The notes below the pieces were generated by a model that had not been told where the DNA came from, made no database searches, and was given only the letters and a program-made list of their open reading frames with translations. The position numbers and the translations under genes are program-made. A stretch of DNA of 64,000 nucleotides from an uncultured Porticoccus sp. (GTDB taxonomy: Bacteria > Pseudomonadota > Gammaproteobacteria > Pseudomonadales > Porticoccaceae), in the NCBI RefSeq assembly GCF_913061305.1, contig NZ_CAJXST010000007.1:1-64000 (forward strand). The letters are read 5' to 3'. Position 1 is the stretch's first letter, and every line of letters begins with the position of its first letter. This document shows positions 37,451 through 46,975 of this stretch, piece by piece.

Positions 37451-39583
37451 TCAATTCAACTCACGGCGAAAAGGGGGCAGATCATCGAGCATTTGCCTGC
37501 CATAGCGTTTGCTCACAATCCGGCGGTCGAGGATAGTAATTCTACCGGTGTCCTGCTCCGTTCGAATCAGCCGCCCACAGGCCTGGTGCAACCGCAGGGA
37601 AGCATCGGGCAACATCAACTCCATAAACGGATTGATGCCGCGGAGTTCCAGCCAGCCCGACAGGGTTTGATAGACCGGATCATCCGGCACCGAAAACGGC
37701 AGCTTGGCAATCACCACATGGCGGCAGTAGTCACCGGGAAAATCCATGCCCTCGGCAAAGCTGGCCAGACCAAAAATCGCGCTACCTGAACCCTTATCAA
37801 TCGCTGCGCGATGCCGACGGACAATCTCCTGGTTGGCCCACTGCCCCTGGAGCAGAATGGACTCCCGACAGGCGTCTGGTAACTGCTCGTAAACCTGCTC
37901 CATCTGTCGCCGCGAGGCAAACAGTACCAGCGTCCCCTCTGACCAGTCCACCAGCTCTGGCATGGTTCGGACAAGCGCATCGGTATGGGCCTTGCTGTCA
38001 CTGCCATCGGCACCGATATCCGGCACCGACAACGACCCGGCCCGGGCAAAATCAAAGGCGCCGGCCACCGCCGTGAACACCGTATCCGCAGGCAAACCAC
38101 AACGTTTGCCAAAATTTTCGAATTTGCCAAGGGTGCGCAGGGTCGCCGAGGTAATCACCGCCCCATGACAACGTTGCCAGAGATTTTCCCTGAATAGACC
38201 ACCCGCATCCGTCGGCGATGCCGATACCTGAATGTCCAGGGTACCGCCGGCCTGTTGCTCAAGGGAGAGCCAGCGGGCATAGGGCGAGCTGTTGGCAAGA
38301 TCATCCTCGCGGGCATAACAGCACCAGAGTTTCAGTACACTATCGGTACGCCCCTGCCAAATTCCCACCTGTTGAAAAAGCTGCTCAAGATCTACCCTGG
38401 GTACGGGAAAATGGGGCTCGTCCATCGCGTCACCCAGTCGGTCAGAGAGTACGTCGAGAAGGGTAGATAGAACACCAAAGGTTTGCGCCAGATGACCTGC
38501 CAACTCACGTATATCCTCACCGGGATCACCATTCGGAAAACACCAGCGTGGCTCCGCATCCCCGTCGGCAGCATGGGCCAGAGATTTTTCCAACACCGGG
38601 TAGACCAATCCCAGTAATTTTTCTGCATCACCAGCAGCGGCCGTCATCTTTTCAAGACGGCTCTGTATTTCCGGCGCGTCTTTCAGCAGTTCGTGCCAAC
38701 TATCCACCTGCTTCTGCAACTTGCCCAGCCAATGAGTTGTAGTTCGCAGTCTGCAGCTACCGGCAAAGTGATTGAGCGCTGTGCCAGCGATGCGGTGGCC
38801 TTCATCAAACAGGTAAATCGTGTCCTCCGGCGGGGGAAGGATGACACCACCACCCAGGGCCAGATCTGCCATGACCAGATCGTGATTGGCCACAATACAC
38901 TCAGCCTGATCCAGTTCATCGCGGGCGTTGAAAAAACAGCACTCGCGGATCAGGCGACAGCGACGACCAGCGCATTGACGCCGGTCTACGGTCAGGGGAC
39001 GCCAGTCGCTGTCTTCCAGTGATTCCGACCAGGTATCCCGGTCACCCGCCCATTGATCTGCTTGCAGGGCGTCATTCATGGCGCGATAGCTGGCAATCAA
39101 TTTGCCGGTGGGATTAAAGCTGATCTCGTCTTCGAACAGGAACTGACCACTGTCTTTCGCAGTGGCACTGTCCAGGCATTGTTCAAGGCGAACCGGACAA
39201 AGATAGCGACCGCGCCCCTTGGCCAGGGAGATCCGGTAATCCCAGCCGGTACTTTTGAGCAGGGCCGGGATATCGCGGTTGACCAATTGCTCCTGCAGCG
39301 CCACCGTGCCGGTGGCAATCACCACCCGCTTGCCGCGATGACGTGCAATCGGTAACGCCGCCAGCAGATAAGCCAGTGTCTTGCCGGTACCGGTGCCCGC
39401 CTCCACCACACAGACCGGGTTGCCCGCTTTGCGGTGCCCCTCCGCATCACTCTCAATGGAACCCAGACTGTTGGCAATGGCCGCAATCATCTGCTTCTGG
39501 CCCAACCGGGGCCGCAAACCGTTGCTGTCGAGAAAAGCGCGGTAGCCTCCCTGGATAGTGTCCCTCAGTTCCGCTTCCAGCAC
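37451..39583 (-). CDS. dinG: ATP-dependent DNA helicase DinG
   Basis: The 710-residue XPD-like superfamily 2 helicase unwinds 5' to 3' and clears R-loops and damaged forks. It has Walker A VEAGTGTGKTLAYLLA. The four Cys expected for the iron-sulfur cluster fall in YLCPVRLEQCLD (about 130) and RQCAGRRCRLIRECCFF, and the DEGH box is in YLFDEGHRIAG. Motif VI is LRLHQACGRLIRTEQDTGRI. The GTG start is just past the acyltransferase stop, so translation is probably coupled. Confidence 0.93.
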   Translation of the reverse strand: MLEAELRDTIQGGYRAFLDSNGLRPRLGQKQMIAAIANSLGSIESDAEGHRKAGNPVCVVEAGTGTGKTLAYLLAALPIARHRGKRVVIATGTVALQEQLVNRDIPALLKSTGWDYRISLAKGRGRYLCPVRLEQCLDSATAKDSGQFLFEDEISFNPTGKLIASYRAMNDALQADQWAGDRDTWSESLEDSDWRPLTVDRRQCAGRRCRLIRECCFFNARDELDQAECIVANHDLVMADLALGGGVILPPPEDTIYLFDEGHRIAGTALNHFAGSCRLRTTTHWLGKLQKQVDSWHELLKDAPEIQSRLEKMTAAAGDAEKLLGLVYPVLEKSLAHAADGDAEPRWCFPNGDPGEDIRELAGHLAQTFGVLSTLLDVLSDRLGDAMDEPHFPVPRVDLEQLFQQVGIWQGRTDSVLKLWCCYAREDDLANSSPYARWLSLEQQAGGTLDIQVSASPTDAGGLFRENLWQRCHGAVITSATLRTLGKFENFGKRCGLPADTVFTAVAGAFDFARAGSLSVPDIGADGSDSKAHTDALVRTMPELVDWSEGTLVLFASRRQMEQVYEQLPDACRESILLQGQWANQEIVRRHRAAIDKGSGSAIFGLASFAEGMDFPGDYCRHVVIAKLPFSVPDDPVYQTLSGWLELRGINPFMELMLPDASLRLHQACGRLIRTEQDTGRITILDRRIVSKRYGRQMLDDLPPFRRELN

Positions 39584-39585
39584 GC

Positions 39586-40734
39586 CTAAACCAGACCGAG
39601 TTTCAGTTTGCTGCGCACCGGGTTGGCGTACATATCCAGCGCAATCTCCCGGTAAGCCTCCGGCATGGCGAGAATACGCTCCTCAAAAGCCCGGGTTTTC
39701 TTCACCCAGTCACAGGGGTGCTGTGCTTTCCAGTGAGCCAGTTGCGGCGAGTCGCCTTCCAGCTTCTGGAAGGCAATCAGGTTGGTGGGTTGCAGATGGT
39801 AATTGCCGATAATTTGTCGATCCACTGCCTCGGCCATGGCCTCAGGAGAGTCGATTGATCTGTCCAGCGGATCACCAAAAGCCACATGGACAGCGCCCTT
39901 GCGCCCCACAATACCCTGATAAATGCTCAACAGGTCTTCGTGCGCCTCTTTCTCATAAGCCCCCGCTGTTTGACGGGTATACAGCTCTTTAGCCTTCGCC
40001 TCATCCAGCGGATCCAGCTCATAGGAAATGGCCACTGGCACTACCTTTAATTCACGGATGGCTTCGGCAAAACTCTGCTCCTTGGTCTTGCTCAATGAGA
40101 GCATTTTCAACAGGGCTTTTTCCGTTTTATCCACACCGTCCTTTGCTCGACCCTCCCGTTGTGCTATCCACACAGAAGCCCGCTCTTCAAGCAGGGAAAA
40201 ACGGATGTAGCGTGACAATTGTACCAGCGCAGTGAGTTTTTCCCGCCGCCCTACCGGGGAGCGTTTGACGATGAAACTTTTGTTGATGCGCATCAGATCG
40301 GACGTAAAATCCTTGGTCAATAAATTGTCACCAATAGCAATCCGCACCGTATCGCGGCCGTTGTGGTAGAGCACAAAATTGACAAACGCGGGGTCCATGG
40401 CGATATCGCGATGGTTGCTGATATACAAATAAGCCGAGCTCGGCTCCAGTTTATCCAGCCCCGATACGGTTACATCGGTACCGATATTGCGCAGCAGGTT
40501 GGCCATGCTGGTACCCACGGCCTCCTGAAAATCCCGTACGTTATCGATTTTGGCAAAGGCTTTTCTGAGTACACGGCTGATCAGTGGTCGCATCAGCCAG
40601 GGCATCCAGCGACCCAGACGCCGATATTTGATGGACATCAGCGTATCGATGAATTCCCGGTCAATGGCCAGGCGGGCCAGCACATCTGGCACTTCGCTAT
40701 CGTAGTAGGGACGAATATCGTCAAATTCGTTCAT
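39586..40734 (-). CDS. Glycerol-3-phosphate/1-acylglycerol phosphate acyltransferase family protein
   Basis: Start chosen at ATG 40734 (MNEFDDIRPYYDSEVPDVLA); longer in-frame starts reach into pyrB. The 382-residue protein has the PlsC-type block I NHRDIAMD (HxxxxD), block II around FIVKRS, and block III VWIAQREGRAKDG. It is longer than simple PlsC and lacks clear N-terminal membrane helices. It should add acyl chains to phospholipid precursors at the membrane. It lies between pyrB and dinG on the same strand. Confidence 0.85.
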   Translation of the reverse strand: MNEFDDIRPYYDSEVPDVLARLAIDREFIDTLMSIKYRRLGRWMPWLMRPLISRVLRKAFAKIDNVRDFQEAVGTSMANLLRNIGTDVTVSGLDKLEPSSAYLYISNHRDIAMDPAFVNFVLYHNGRDTVRIAIGDNLLTKDFTSDLMRINKSFIVKRSPVGRREKLTALVQLSRYIRFSLLEERASVWIAQREGRAKDGVDKTEKALLKMLSLSKTKEQSFAEAIRELKVVPVAISYELDPLDEAKAKELYTRQTAGAYEKEAHEDLLSIYQGIVGRKGAVHVAFGDPLDRSIDSPEAMAEAVDRQIIGNYHLQPTNLIAFQKLEGDSPQLAHWKAQHPCDWVKKTRAFEERILAMPEAYREIALDMYANPVRSKLKLGLV

Positions 40735-40792
40735 AGGACCTGCATGGTAATAAATTATTATCGACTGCCCACAGGGAAGACCGTGGGATGGA

Positions 40793-41809
40793 TCAGGGTG
40801 ACAAGCGCGGGTTATACCAACAGACCTCAGTGGCGTATTTTTCCACCAGATGGGTGACATCCAGAATCATCGAAAACAGGGCCATTCTCACCAGCAGGCC
40901 ATTGTCCGTCTGACGAAAAATGGCCAGATTCGGATTGCTGTCCAGATCACAATCCAGCTCGTTGGCTTCTGCCCGGGAGTCTCGCGGCAGTGGATGCATA
41001 ATGACCGTATTGGGTTCACAGTTCGAGGTATAAATCGCCTGGTTAAGACGAAACCGTCCGCGATACAGGTCCGCCTCATCTTTACTGGAAAAACGTTCTT
41101 CCTGAATGCGTGTCGAGTAGACAATGTCCACATGCGCAATGCTCGGTTCAAGCCGGTCTGATTCATCCACTTTGATTCCCGCCGTGCGCATCTCCTCCAC
41201 CAGCTCCCTGGGCATGGCCAACTCCCTTGGGGAAACCAGCTCCACTGAAATGTGCCGGAACAGCATCAGCAACCGGCACAGGGAATGCACCGTACGGCCA
41301 TGCTTGAGGTCACCGATCATGGCAACCCGCAGTCCGTCCAACTGGCGTCCGCGACCTTTAAGCTCTTTTTCAATGGTATAGAGATCCAGCAGCGCCTGAC
41401 TGGGGTGTTCATTGCTGCCGTCGCCGCCATTGATCACAGGAACCCGGCTGGAGGAGGCGAAGGCCGCTGCAGAACCGGACTGGGGATGGCGCAGGCAGAT
41501 AATGTCGCTAAAACCGGATAATACCCGTGCCGTATCCTGGAGGGACTCGCCCTTGGTCAGGGCCGATGCCTCGAAACCGGCGGTCTCACGCACCTCACCA
41601 CCGAGGAGATTGAAGGCACTGCCAAAGCTGATACGCGTTCGGGTGCTCGACTCAAAAAACATATTGCCGAGGATCGCACCCTCCAGTACGCGGGTGATTT
41701 TCTGCCGCTGCGCGTAGGGCTCCATGCGATCGGCCACCCGGAAAATCCGATCAATATCATTGCGCTCAAACTGACTGATGGAAAGAATACTGGCGCCTTT
41801 GAATTCCAC
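40793..41809 (-). CDS. pyrB: Aspartate carbamoyltransferase catalytic subunit
   Basis: The 338-residue enzyme makes N-carbamoylaspartate in pyrimidine synthesis. The carbamoyl-phosphate loop FFESSTRTRISFGSAFNLLG, then GDGSNEHPSQALLDLYTI and IMHPLPRDSRAEAN are intact. No pyrI or inactive pyrC follows, and there is no obvious pyrimidine leader. The start is GTG with AGGGGC upstream. It is first in the minus-strand run toward dinG. Confidence 0.95.
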   Translation of the reverse strand: MEFKGASILSISQFERNDIDRIFRVADRMEPYAQRQKITRVLEGAILGNMFFESSTRTRISFGSAFNLLGGEVRETAGFEASALTKGESLQDTARVLSGFSDIICLRHPQSGSAAAFASSSRVPVINGGDGSNEHPSQALLDLYTIEKELKGRGRQLDGLRVAMIGDLKHGRTVHSLCRLLMLFRHISVELVSPRELAMPRELVEEMRTAGIKVDESDRLEPSIAHVDIVYSTRIQEERFSSKDEADLYRGRFRLNQAIYTSNCEPNTVIMHPLPRDSRAEANELDCDLDSNPNLAIFRQTDNGLLVRMALFSMILDVTHLVEKYATEVCWYNPRLSP

Positions 41810-41883
41810 ACACTGCCCCTAGATGAATAACAAAACCGCTGCATTTTAGCGACTTTGTCAGGTGTGAACCAGCAGCCCACCTA

Positions 41884-43302
41884 CTATAAAATCTGATCGC
41901 CCCACTCTCGCAGAGCGTGGAGAATAGTTCTGTCCCGCTCGGACAAATCTTCCCTGGCATGCAACGCTTCTATCTGCGCGTAAAAATCGTTCAGCGAGAG
42001 ATAACCATCCCTGCCATTGGTCAGCTGCTGAAAACGGCACGCCTGCCAACGGTCTTGCTCCTCATCCGTGAGGGTCTCGGGGAAATTTTTCGCTCGATAC
42101 AGGAAAAGCAGTTCACGGTAACGCTGATCCCGAAAATGCAGGCTGTCACTGGCCAGCTCGCTCGCACTGGCAGACCTCACCGCTGAGAAAATTGCCTTAT
42201 CGGCTTCACTGGCAAAACCCTCATAGAGGGCCTGTTCGGCGTTCTCACGGGGCTCATACTGCTGGCTTGAAAAAACCGCAGCCAGCTTGGCGGTCAAATC
42301 CTGTTGAAGAAGCAGCTGCCATTGTTTTTCGCACCTCGCAAGATCAATACCCAGCCGATGCGCGGCCGCAGCATCCATCAACCGTGGCGTTGCCACGACC
42401 GGGCAGCGGTTCAACTGCACACCTTTCAAGGGTATCCGGCTTACCCCTTCGGGCAATGCATCCGTGCGGGTAAAGAGCCGCTCACTGATCTGCTCGGCTG
42501 ACAATTCGAGCAGCGCACGAGCATCTCCCATCAGGTTAAAACAGATAATGGCATTTTTGTTCACGGGATGTTGGGCGAGGGGCATCATAAGTGCTGTATA
42601 GCCATTTTCCCTGGGTAGTTTCCCGGAAACATGTAAAAAAGGTTTGCGGTGATTGAGATTGATCAATTCAGCCACCTTGTGTTTCAGGCGGTGCTCATAG
42701 ACATACTGATACAACTGTGGCTGCTTCTCCCGGACAAGTCTTGCCATGGCAATGGTCGCCATAACATCCGACAGGGCATCGTGGGCCGACTCATGACTGA
42801 TGCCATTGGCCTGAGTGAGTTGCTCCAGTTTAAAACAGGGAGAACCATCGTCGTAATCGGGCCACTCGATACCACCGGGCCGCAGGGCTCTGGCAAGCCG
42901 GACCATATCGATAATATCCCAGCGGGAATTGCCCTGCTTCCATTCCCGCTCATAGGGGTCATAGAAGTTCCGGTAAAGGGTATAGCGGGTCACCTCATCA
43001 TCAAACCGGATACTGTTGTAACCGACGCCACAGGTACCTGGAACCGACAATTCACGGTGAATCTGCTCAATAAAAGTGCGCTCTGGCACACCTTCCTCGA
43101 GCGCTTTCTGGGGGGTGATGCCGGTCACCAGTGACGCCATCGGAGAGGGCAGGCGATCCAGGGGCGGCCGACAATACAGTCGCAACGGCTCACCGATAAT
43201 CTCCAGTGATTCATTGGTGCGAATCCCGGCAAACTGCGAGGGACAATCGCGGGCGGGATCAATACCAAAGGTTTCGTAATCGTGCCAGTAAAGTGTGTTC
43301 AC
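41884..43302 (-). CDS. sbcB: Exodeoxyribonuclease I
   Basis: The 3'-5' single-strand DNA exonuclease has about 472 residues from GTG 43302 (VNTLYWHDYETFGIDPARDC); a GTG at 43323 gives seven more. DEDDh residues lie in HDYETFG, in GVGYNSIRFDDEV, and in SHESAHDALSDVMATIAMAR with the catalytic His and Asp. The SH3-like and helical C-terminal parts follow, ending LHALREWGDQIL. It works in recombination and mismatch repair. Confidence 0.93.
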   Translation of the reverse strand: MNTLYWHDYETFGIDPARDCPSQFAGIRTNESLEIIGEPLRLYCRPPLDRLPSPMASLVTGITPQKALEEGVPERTFIEQIHRELSVPGTCGVGYNSIRFDDEVTRYTLYRNFYDPYEREWKQGNSRWDIIDMVRLARALRPGGIEWPDYDDGSPCFKLEQLTQANGISHESAHDALSDVMATIAMARLVREKQPQLYQYVYEHRLKHKVAELINLNHRKPFLHVSGKLPRENGYTALMMPLAQHPVNKNAIICFNLMGDARALLELSAEQISERLFTRTDALPEGVSRIPLKGVQLNRCPVVATPRLMDAAAAHRLGIDLARCEKQWQLLLQQDLTAKLAAVFSSQQYEPRENAEQALYEGFASEADKAIFSAVRSASASELASDSLHFRDQRYRELLFLYRAKNFPETLTDEEQDRWQACRFQQLTNGRDGYLSLNDFYAQIEALHAREDLSERDRTILHALREWGDQIL

Positions 43303-43336
43303 ACCTATATCCGCCGCCCCCACACATCCGTCAACG

Positions 43337-43361
43337 AAAAACGGCGTCCGAGGACGCCGTT
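43337..43361 (-). terminator. Terminator of the ompA-like gene
   Basis: ACGGCGTCC (43341-43349) and GGACGCCGT (43352-43360) form a perfect 9-bp stem with a 2-nt loop, followed on the minus strand by TTTTT. It is 30 bp past the OmpA-like stop. Confidence 0.8.
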
Positions 43362-43391
43362 AGTATCGTGCAATAAACCATCAAACCCGGT

Positions 43392-44363
43392 TTATTTAAC
43401 CACTTCGGTGTAAGTCATTTCGCCGACCACACGACGGTTCCGGGCACGCCCTTCGTCAGTGTTGTTGTCGGCAATCGGACGGGTTTCACCGTAGCCGTTG
43501 GTAGTAATGCGGTTGGCAGCAATGCCGTAATCTTCAACGATTTTCGCTTTAACCGCTGCGGCACGGTCTTCTGACAACTTCTGGTTATATTCATCCGGGC
43601 CAAGCGAGTCAGTGTGACCTTCAAGTTCCAGAGTAATGTCATCATGCACCTTCATCGCGCTAGCCACTGCCTGTAATTCATCACCGTAGATGGCACGAAC
43701 GACTGCCTTGTCAAATTCAAATTCAACATTCAGACGAATCGTGATGGTGCGTTTTTCAGGCTCTGGTGCCGGCGGTTCTGGCTGAGGAGCAGGGGCCGGG
43801 GTAGGCTCGGCAGCGACCGGCATAACCGGCTTGTTGAAGTAGTAATTCACGGCGAAGTTGACGGAAGCATCGTTAACGCCCTGAAAACCACCTTCACGCA
43901 CTTTGCTGTGCAAACGCGCGTCGCCACGGAATTCCCACTGCTCGGCAATCATTTTGGAGAGACCAACACCGATCTGCAGCTGATGCGTATATTTTTCTTC
44001 GGACTGCAGGTTATTTTCATTGCTGCCACTGCGATCGTAGTAGCTTGCACCCGCCAGCATGTAGGGACGCCAGCCACCGTTGTCTTCACCAAACCAGTAG
44101 TAGGCATTGATCTGCGAAACTTCGAGATCCGCATCGGCGATATCGTGACCGTAGCTCGCTTCAATAGCCCAGTCATTTGAAAAACGATAGCCAAGGTTCA
44201 GACCCAAAACACCCGATTCATCATGCCCGCTGATGACACGCTCACTATCCAGATAGTAGTAACCGAGTGACGGACCCAAATATAAACCTTCCGGTGTCTG
44301 TGCTGTCGCTGACACAGATACGGCTAAAAGTAATGTACCCATTACAGCTGAAATCTTCTTCAT
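43392..44363 (-). CDS. OmpA family outer-membrane protein (OprF-like)
   Basis: Start chosen at ATG 44363 (MKKISAVMGTLLLAVSVSATA), giving a signal peptide and GGTGGAT upstream; the longer start lacks this. The 323-residue protein has an eight-strand barrel (about 23-185), a Pro/Ala/Glu linker (about 190-210) and a C-terminal OmpA domain. That domain has NVEFEFDKAVVRAIYGDEL, LEGHTDSLGPDEYNQKLSED and RRVVGEMTYTEVVK, and holds the outer membrane to peptidoglycan. Confidence 0.93.
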   Translation of the reverse strand: MKKISAVMGTLLLAVSVSATAQTPEGLYLGPSLGYYYLDSERVISGHDESGVLGLNLGYRFSNDWAIEASYGHDIADADLEVSQINAYYWFGEDNGGWRPYMLAGASYYDRSGSNENNLQSEEKYTHQLQIGVGLSKMIAEQWEFRGDARLHSKVREGGFQGVNDASVNFAVNYYFNKPVMPVAAEPTPAPAPQPEPPAPEPEKRTITIRLNVEFEFDKAVVRAIYGDELQAVASAMKVHDDITLELEGHTDSLGPDEYNQKLSEDRAAAVKAKIVEDYGIAANRITTNGYGETRPIADNNTDEGRARNRRVVGEMTYTEVVK

Positions 44364-44503
44364 AATATCCACCATAAATTCCAATTTAATAAAACCAGGC
44401 TTCTCGCCTTGTTACAACAGTAACTGTGTCCAGTTTACTACATCTCCGGTTTTTTTTCCTGTGAAGACGCTCATTTTGCAGAAAAGACTGTCTAACCATC
44501 CGA

Positions 44504-46018
44504 TTAAATGACCAATTCACGCTCTTCGATACGGGCCTGCCAGATTTTTGGACCAGTCTGGTGCACAGACTCACCTTTCGAGTCCACCGCCACGGTCACC
44601 GGCATATCGACAATTTCGAATTCGTAGATCGCCTCCATGCCGAGATCTTCAAACGCTACCACCTTCGCGCCGGTAATCGCCTTGGACACCAGGTAGGCCG
44701 AACCACCCACCGCCATCAGATAAACGGCCTCATTATCGCGAATCGCCTCAATGGCCACCGGTCCGCGTTCTGCTTTGCCGATCATGCCAATCAGCCCGGT
44801 CTGCTCCAACATGGTGCGGGTAAACTTATCCATCCGGGTTGCAGTGGTCGGACCGGCGGGACCCACCACCTCATCCCTGACAGGATCCACCGGGCCAACG
44901 TAGTAGATAAACCGGCCCGTCATATCCACCGGCAGTTTTTCGCCTTTGGCCAGCATGTCCACCATCCGTTTATGAGCGGCATCGCGCCCGGTCAGCATCT
45001 TGCCAGACAACAACAGAGTTTCACCGGTTTTCCAGGCCTTGATGTCCTCCTTGGTGACGGTATCCAGATTGACCCGACGGACGCTGTCACCGACTTCCCA
45101 GGCAATGTCCGGCCAATCATTGAGATCCGGTGCTGTCTGATAGGCCGGTCCGGAGCCGTCCAGCTTGAAATGGGTATGGCGTGTGGCAGCGCAGTTGGGA
45201 ATCAGCGCCACAGCCTTGTTGGCCGCATGGGCGGGGAAATCCTTGACCTTGATATCCAGCACGGTGGTCAGACCGCCCAGGCCCTGCGCGCCGATGCCCA
45301 GGTTATTCACCTTCTCAAACAGTTCCAGACGCAGCTCTTCCGCGCGACAGGATGCCCCACGGGCTCGCAGCTCCTGAATATCGATGGGCTCCATCAGTGA
45401 CTCTTTGGCCAGCAGCATGGCTTTTTCGGCGGTGCCGCCGATGCCGATACCAAGCATCCCCGGGGGACACCAACCAGCACCCATTTTAGGTACCTGTTCC
45501 AGCACCCAGTCCACCACCGAATCAGAGGGGTTCAACATGGCGAACTTGGACTTGGCCTCGGAACCGCCGCCCTTGGCAGCCACATCGATTTCCACGGTGT
45601 CACCCGGCACAATTTCGTAATTGATCACTGCCGGCGTATTGTCGCCAGTATTTTTGCGGGCTCCATCCGGATCCGCCAGCACCGAGGCGCGCAATACGTT
45701 ATCCGGGTTTTTGTAGGCGCGGCGGACCCCTTCGTTGATCATGTCGGTGACGCTCATGTCACCCTGCCACTGCACGTTCATACCGACCTTGACGAACACG
45801 TTGACGATGCCGGTGTCCTGACAGATCGGACGGTGCCCCATGGCACACATGCGCGAATTGATCAGAATCTGTGCCATGGCGTCCCTGGCAGCCTGGGATT
45901 CCTCCCGCTCATAGGCTTCGTTGACGGCCTGGATAAAATCCACGGGGTGGTAGTAGGAAATAAATTGCAGCGCATCGGCCACACTATCAATCAGATCGTC
46001 TTGTCGAATTACAGTCAT
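44504..46018 (-). CDS. Fumarate hydratase class I (iron-sulfur type)
   Basis: The 504-residue enzyme hydrates fumarate to malate in the citric acid cycle, using a 4Fe-4S cluster. The alpha half has RMCAMGHRPICQDTGIVNVF with the first Cys. The remaining expected Cys are in GASCRAEELRLELF and IPNCAATRHTHFKLDGSGPA. The beta half has GPTTATRMDKFTRTMLEQTG. Alpha and beta parts are fused, as in FumA/FumB. Oxidants damage this class, which fits the several peroxide and superoxide defence genes in the window but is not evidence of co-regulation. Confidence 0.93.
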   Translation of the reverse strand: MTVIRQDDLIDSVADALQFISYYHPVDFIQAVNEAYEREESQAARDAMAQILINSRMCAMGHRPICQDTGIVNVFVKVGMNVQWQGDMSVTDMINEGVRRAYKNPDNVLRASVLADPDGARKNTGDNTPAVINYEIVPGDTVEIDVAAKGGGSEAKSKFAMLNPSDSVVDWVLEQVPKMGAGWCPPGMLGIGIGGTAEKAMLLAKESLMEPIDIQELRARGASCRAEELRLELFEKVNNLGIGAQGLGGLTTVLDIKVKDFPAHAANKAVALIPNCAATRHTHFKLDGSGPAYQTAPDLNDWPDIAWEVGDSVRRVNLDTVTKEDIKAWKTGETLLLSGKMLTGRDAAHKRMVDMLAKGEKLPVDMTGRFIYYVGPVDPVRDEVVGPAGPTTATRMDKFTRTMLEQTGLIGMIGKAERGPVAIEAIRDNEAVYLMAVGGSAYLVSKAITGAKVVAFEDLGMEAIYEFEIVDMPVTVAVDSKGESVHQTGPKIWQARIEERELVI

Positions 46019-46067
46019 GTCACTCTCTCAGGGGTAATCTATCCGAAATGGTTTCAGTGACAGGCGA

Positions 46068-46841
46068 TCAGCCTGCGGGGGCGCCCAACTGTTGCTTGAT
46101 CAACTGCAGATCGCGATTGACCTGAAGCCGGTAGGCGTCAATGGCACGAATGGCCTCTTCATTTGCCGCAGTTCGGGCACTGGAATCCTTGGCCGTTTTA
46201 TCGACCGCGTTGAGACGGGCAGTAATCTCCTGCAACTGACTCGCCAAATCGTTCACCTCCAGCTTGGCTGCCATGGCAGAACTCGCTGCGGTTTCCACCG
46301 ATTGACCGGCCTTGTCAACTTTCGCGGCTAAAGCAGCGATCTCCTGCTTGCGCGCCGCAGCAGAGGACTGCAAACCTTTAATGGTCTTATCCTGCGCAGC
46401 GAGGGTAGCACCCTGGGATTCGATGTTTTTACGGTTTGTATCATAGGAAACACCCCACAATTTACGAATTTCCGACCAGTGCTTATCCAGTGTTTCACTG
46501 TGTTCGCGTATTTTCATACCGAGGGTGGCACCAGACTGATTGAGCGATTCATCCGTGGATACGATCTTGGCTTCCAGCTCGTCAAAGCGGGACTGCAATT
46601 GCGCCAGGCGAGCTTTCTCCTGAACCAGCAGATAGCCCATTCCGGCAAGCCCAAGCACCAGCACCAGCACCAAAAACTTCCAGACCCCGCCAATGGATCC
46701 ACCACCGCGCGAATCAGACGGTGGCGGCCGTTTCGCAGCTCGCCTGCGGCCGTCGTCAACCGTACCACCCGAGGATCGACCAATACGGTCATCACTTTCC
46801 GGGACGATTGGATCAAAGCGCTTAAAATCCCTGTCTGTCAT
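46068..46841 (-). CDS. Uncharacterised single-span membrane protein with long coiled coil
   Basis: The 257-residue protein has a charged, disordered start (1-50, rich in Arg/Gly/Pro/Ser), one membrane helix at about 54-75 (FLVLVLVLGLAGMGYLL) and a long coiled coil at about 75-255. The coil carries Ala/Gln/Glu/Lys heptads and a short break at KLWGVSYDTNRKN. The orientation is probably coil outside, in the periplasm. I do not recognise a named family. It follows fumarase in gene order and has its own upstream terminator from puuD. Confidence 0.75.
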   Translation of the reverse strand: MTDRDFKRFDPIVPESDDRIGRSSGGTVDDGRRRAAKRPPPSDSRGGGSIGGVWKFLVLVLVLGLAGMGYLLVQEKARLAQLQSRFDELEAKIVSTDESLNQSGATLGMKIREHSETLDKHWSEIRKLWGVSYDTNRKNIESQGATLAAQDKTIKGLQSSAAARKQEIAALAAKVDKAGQSVETAASSAMAAKLEVNDLASQLQEITARLNAVDKTAKDSSARTAANEEAIRAIDAYRLQVNRDLQLIKQQLGAPAG

Positions 46842-46931
46842 GATGGCGTTAACCTTTGGTTACAAAACATCGTTCAAGTATGGACACACCCCCGCCCGAG
46901 CGGAGCGCATTATTATATACGCCTCAAGCAC

Positions 46932-46961
46932 AAAAAAACCGGCCCCAGGGCCGGCTTTTTT
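46932..46961 (-). terminator. Terminator of the puuD-like gene
   Basis: CCGGCCC (46939-46945) and GGGCCGG (46948-46954) with A and T runs on the two sides form a strong hairpin, 15 bp past the puuD-like stop on the minus strand. Confidence 0.85.
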
Positions 46962-46975
46962 ATGCCGTACAGTGA